Assembly (NCBI GenBank): GCA_965208525.1 | Contig: OZ242340.1 | Span: 1,178,001-1,242,000 of the forward strand | Direction of reading: 5' to 3' | Origin: VXYL01 sp965208525 | Lineage (GTDB): Bacteria; Pseudomonadota; Gammaproteobacteria; Pseudomonadales; Azotimanducaceae | Length of the DNA stretch: 64,000 nt | Shown here: positions 62,636 to 64,000 of the stretch, piece by piece | How positions within the stretch are numbered: the first letter of the stretch is position 1 | Layout of the letters: each line of letters opens with the position of its first letter | Notes under the pieces: model-generated | What the model saw: the letters and a program-made list of their open reading frames with translations, nothing else | What the model was told of the DNA's origin: nothing | The model's database searches: none | Program-made: the position numbers and the translations under genes

Positions 62636-63835
62636 TCAGCGGCGTTGACTGCCCTCGCCGGGCTTGCGCGCCAGCGTGCCGTTGGCTTCCTTGCGCTTGT
62701 TCGCCAAGGCGTGCATGACGCCGGCGCCGGCAGGCCAGACCCCCGGATCGGCCTTTACGCGGCGGCAGAGGTGCTGGGCGTGGGGGGAGAGCGTTTGCCA
62801 GATTTCGTGCGGCATGGTGCGGGCGTGGGGACGGTCGCCGTCGAGCCACGGGGCACCGTATTCGACGTTGGGAAGGGCGCGGATTTCGCGTGACAGGTTG
62901 GGCGTGGCGCTGTGCCAAGCACGGTTGTCGCGGAACACGCCAGCGCCGGCGGGAGCGCCGACCAGCGTCGAGAGGCGCATCCATTCGGGTTCGTCGGCTG
63001 GCTTTGGCGGGTCTTCCGCCACGCCGTGGGTGCCGGGAATCTGGCGGATGGGGCCGTTCTCCCACGTGAGGTCGCTCATGGCGAAGTTGATCGTAACCAC
63101 CGGTGGTGTTCGCTCGACGATCCGCTGCTTGGTGCGCCCATCGAGTTCACCGGACGTGTCGATGCCGAGCCCTGCTGCCTGACGGATGCGTGCCTCGGGC
63201 AGATGGTATTGCTCGCGCACGTCGCCGTGCAGGTGCTGGTACTCCACGGCTCCAGGCAGGCAGAGGTCGCCGCCGGCGCCGAGCACCAAGTAGTCGTCGG
63301 TGCCGAAAATCGCCTTCAGGATGGGCGTGGTGGCCGGTAGGTCGATCATCGACGCCCACACGGGGTCGTGCAGCAACTGCCGCGACGCCGATGCCGTGCC
63401 ATAGCTGTAGCGATGCGGCAAGCGCATCGTCTCGGTGATGTACTTGCGCCCGTCGTGGCCGTCGGGTTCGAGAATCTTGCGCAGCTCGCGGGCGCATCCA
63501 CCGCGCCAACGCGCCAGCGCATCGGCGTCGAGCAGGTCCTTCACAACGACGAAGCCGTCGCGGAAGAAGAGGCGCACCACGCGGTCGATCTCGTTCGGCG
63601 CGCAGATGTCGAGCCCCTTGATGCCGTTGTTGGCCTTGAGGTGGTCGCGCAGGGCCTGCACTTCGGGATCGTCATAGAGGCGTCGAGACGGTGCCCGCGG
63701 GTCCGCAACGCCGAAGCCTCGCTGCTCCGCTAGAGGGTGACCGTCTTCGTCCAGCGTTTCATTGACCGGCGTTCGCGCGCACCAGCCCACCGGTGTGTCG
63801 CCATACACGGCAAGATCATCGAGTTCGTTTGTCAC
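62636..63835 (-). CDS. Phytanoyl-CoA dioxygenase (PhyH) family protein
   Basis: 399 residues. Non-haem iron 2OG-dioxygenase of PhyH type: a helical N-terminus with VVRLFFRDGFVVVKDLLD, the iron motif HxD in EYQHLHGDVREQYHL (about 200-214), and the second His with 2-oxoglutarate Arg in FRDNRAWHSATPNLSREIR. The substrate is not known; such enzymes hydroxylate lipids, amino acids or osmolytes. It is the first gene seen in the putative PhyH-to-vanZ series; upstream 63836-64000 contains a palindromic repeat and no gene. Confidence 0.88.
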   Translation of the reverse strand: MTNELDDLAVYGDTPVGWCARTPVNETLDEDGHPLAEQRGFGVADPRAPSRRLYDDPEVQALRDHLKANNGIKGLDICAPNEIDRVVRLFFRDGFVVVKDLLDADALARWRGGCARELRKILEPDGHDGRKYITETMRLPHRYSYGTASASRQLLHDPVWASMIDLPATTPILKAIFGTDDYLVLGAGGDLCLPGAVEYQHLHGDVREQYHLPEARIRQAAGLGIDTSGELDGRTKQRIVERTPPVVTINFAMSDLTWENGPIRQIPGTHGVAEDPPKPADEPEWMRLSTLVGAPAGAGVFRDNRAWHSATPNLSREIRALPNVEYGAPWLDGDRPHARTMPHEIWQTLSPHAQHLCRRVKADPGVWPAGAGVMHALANKRKEANGTLARKPGEGSQRR

Positions 63836-63916
63836 GGCCTATGTCCTTCCCCTGCCAAGAGCCCTTGGAGGCGGGGCAAATGCCTCCGACGTTTTGCGCG
63901 AGTGTAACGGCGCGAG

Positions 63917-63942
63917 GGCCGGGCGGGGCATGCCCCGCCCCT
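63917..63942. repeat. GC-rich perfect palindrome
   Basis: GGGCGGGGCATGCCCCGCCC in the noncoding 165 bp upstream of the PhyH gene. Similar in type to the GGGCGACGCATGCGTCGCCC palindromes at 15.2 kb. Confidence 0.7.
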
Positions 63943-64000
63943 ACGCGTCCCGTCACCCAATCTCCAGGGCTGCTGCCCAGCGGCCATCCCGTTTGCGGGA

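Overview
The window is GC-rich bacterial chromosome, most likely from an unclassified marine-type gammaproteobacterium. This is inferred from the rppH-ptsP pair, FabV, an AmpG-type permease, YajQ, many TonB-dependent receptors and a GroESL operon with a CIRCE operator. No rRNA, tRNA or CRISPR array was recognised.

Layout. 1-5.7 kb: the end of one TonB-dependent receptor, a second complete one, and a 2OG-Fe(II) oxygenase. 5.8-21 kb: ordinary chromosome with a methyltransferase, a nucleotidyltransferase pair, a multidomain serine hydrolase, MFS and VOC genes, a PhoD-like phosphatase, an HpcH aldolase, a YejA-like binding protein, an aquaporin, glutamate dehydrogenase and a DUF1499 protein. 21.8-31.7 kb: a 9,968-bp integrated island. 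31.7-36.9 kb: the other half of the split target gene, an enoyl-CoA hydratase, a GST, an MBL hydrolase and small genes. 37-42.6 kb: groESL, an alkyltransferase-like gene, an AmpG-type permease, yajQ and a cobalamin adenosyltransferase. 42.7-53 kb: an RND pump and its adaptor with a 16-residue upstream ORF, then a lipoprotein/TonB-receptor operon. 53-64 kb: rppH-ptsP, a second enoyl-CoA hydratase, mdh, a Doc/AbrB pair, vanZ, hemE, fabV, an AcoX-type kinase and a PhyH dioxygenase.

Main discovery. An adenosine deaminase-like lipoprotein gene is split into two distant halves on the minus strand (C-terminal half about 21.07-21.78 kb, N-terminal half about 31.74-32.48 kb). Both cut ends carry the same 10 bp, CGTCGCAGCC. 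Joining the halves through one copy restores an open frame of exactly 482 codons. Everything between is therefore a mobile island. It has two tandem tyrosine integrases at the right end, a second integrase with a duplicated stand-alone N-terminal domain, a uracil-DNA-glycosylase-like gene, an IS21 remnant, and a divergent cargo pair: a phospholipase-D-like nuclease and a trypsin-like serine protease flanking a perfect operator-like palindrome. That pair is the best candidate for an undescribed (possibly defence) system.

The chromosome also carries at least two families of dispersed palindromic repeats, mostly at gene ends. In two genes (the YejA-like binding protein and the 50-kb TonB receptor) the repeat lies in frame upstream of the signal-peptide-like segment and holds or follows the only usable start codons. 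The receptor and binding-protein genes would act in nutrient uptake at the cell envelope; most other genes are housekeeping.
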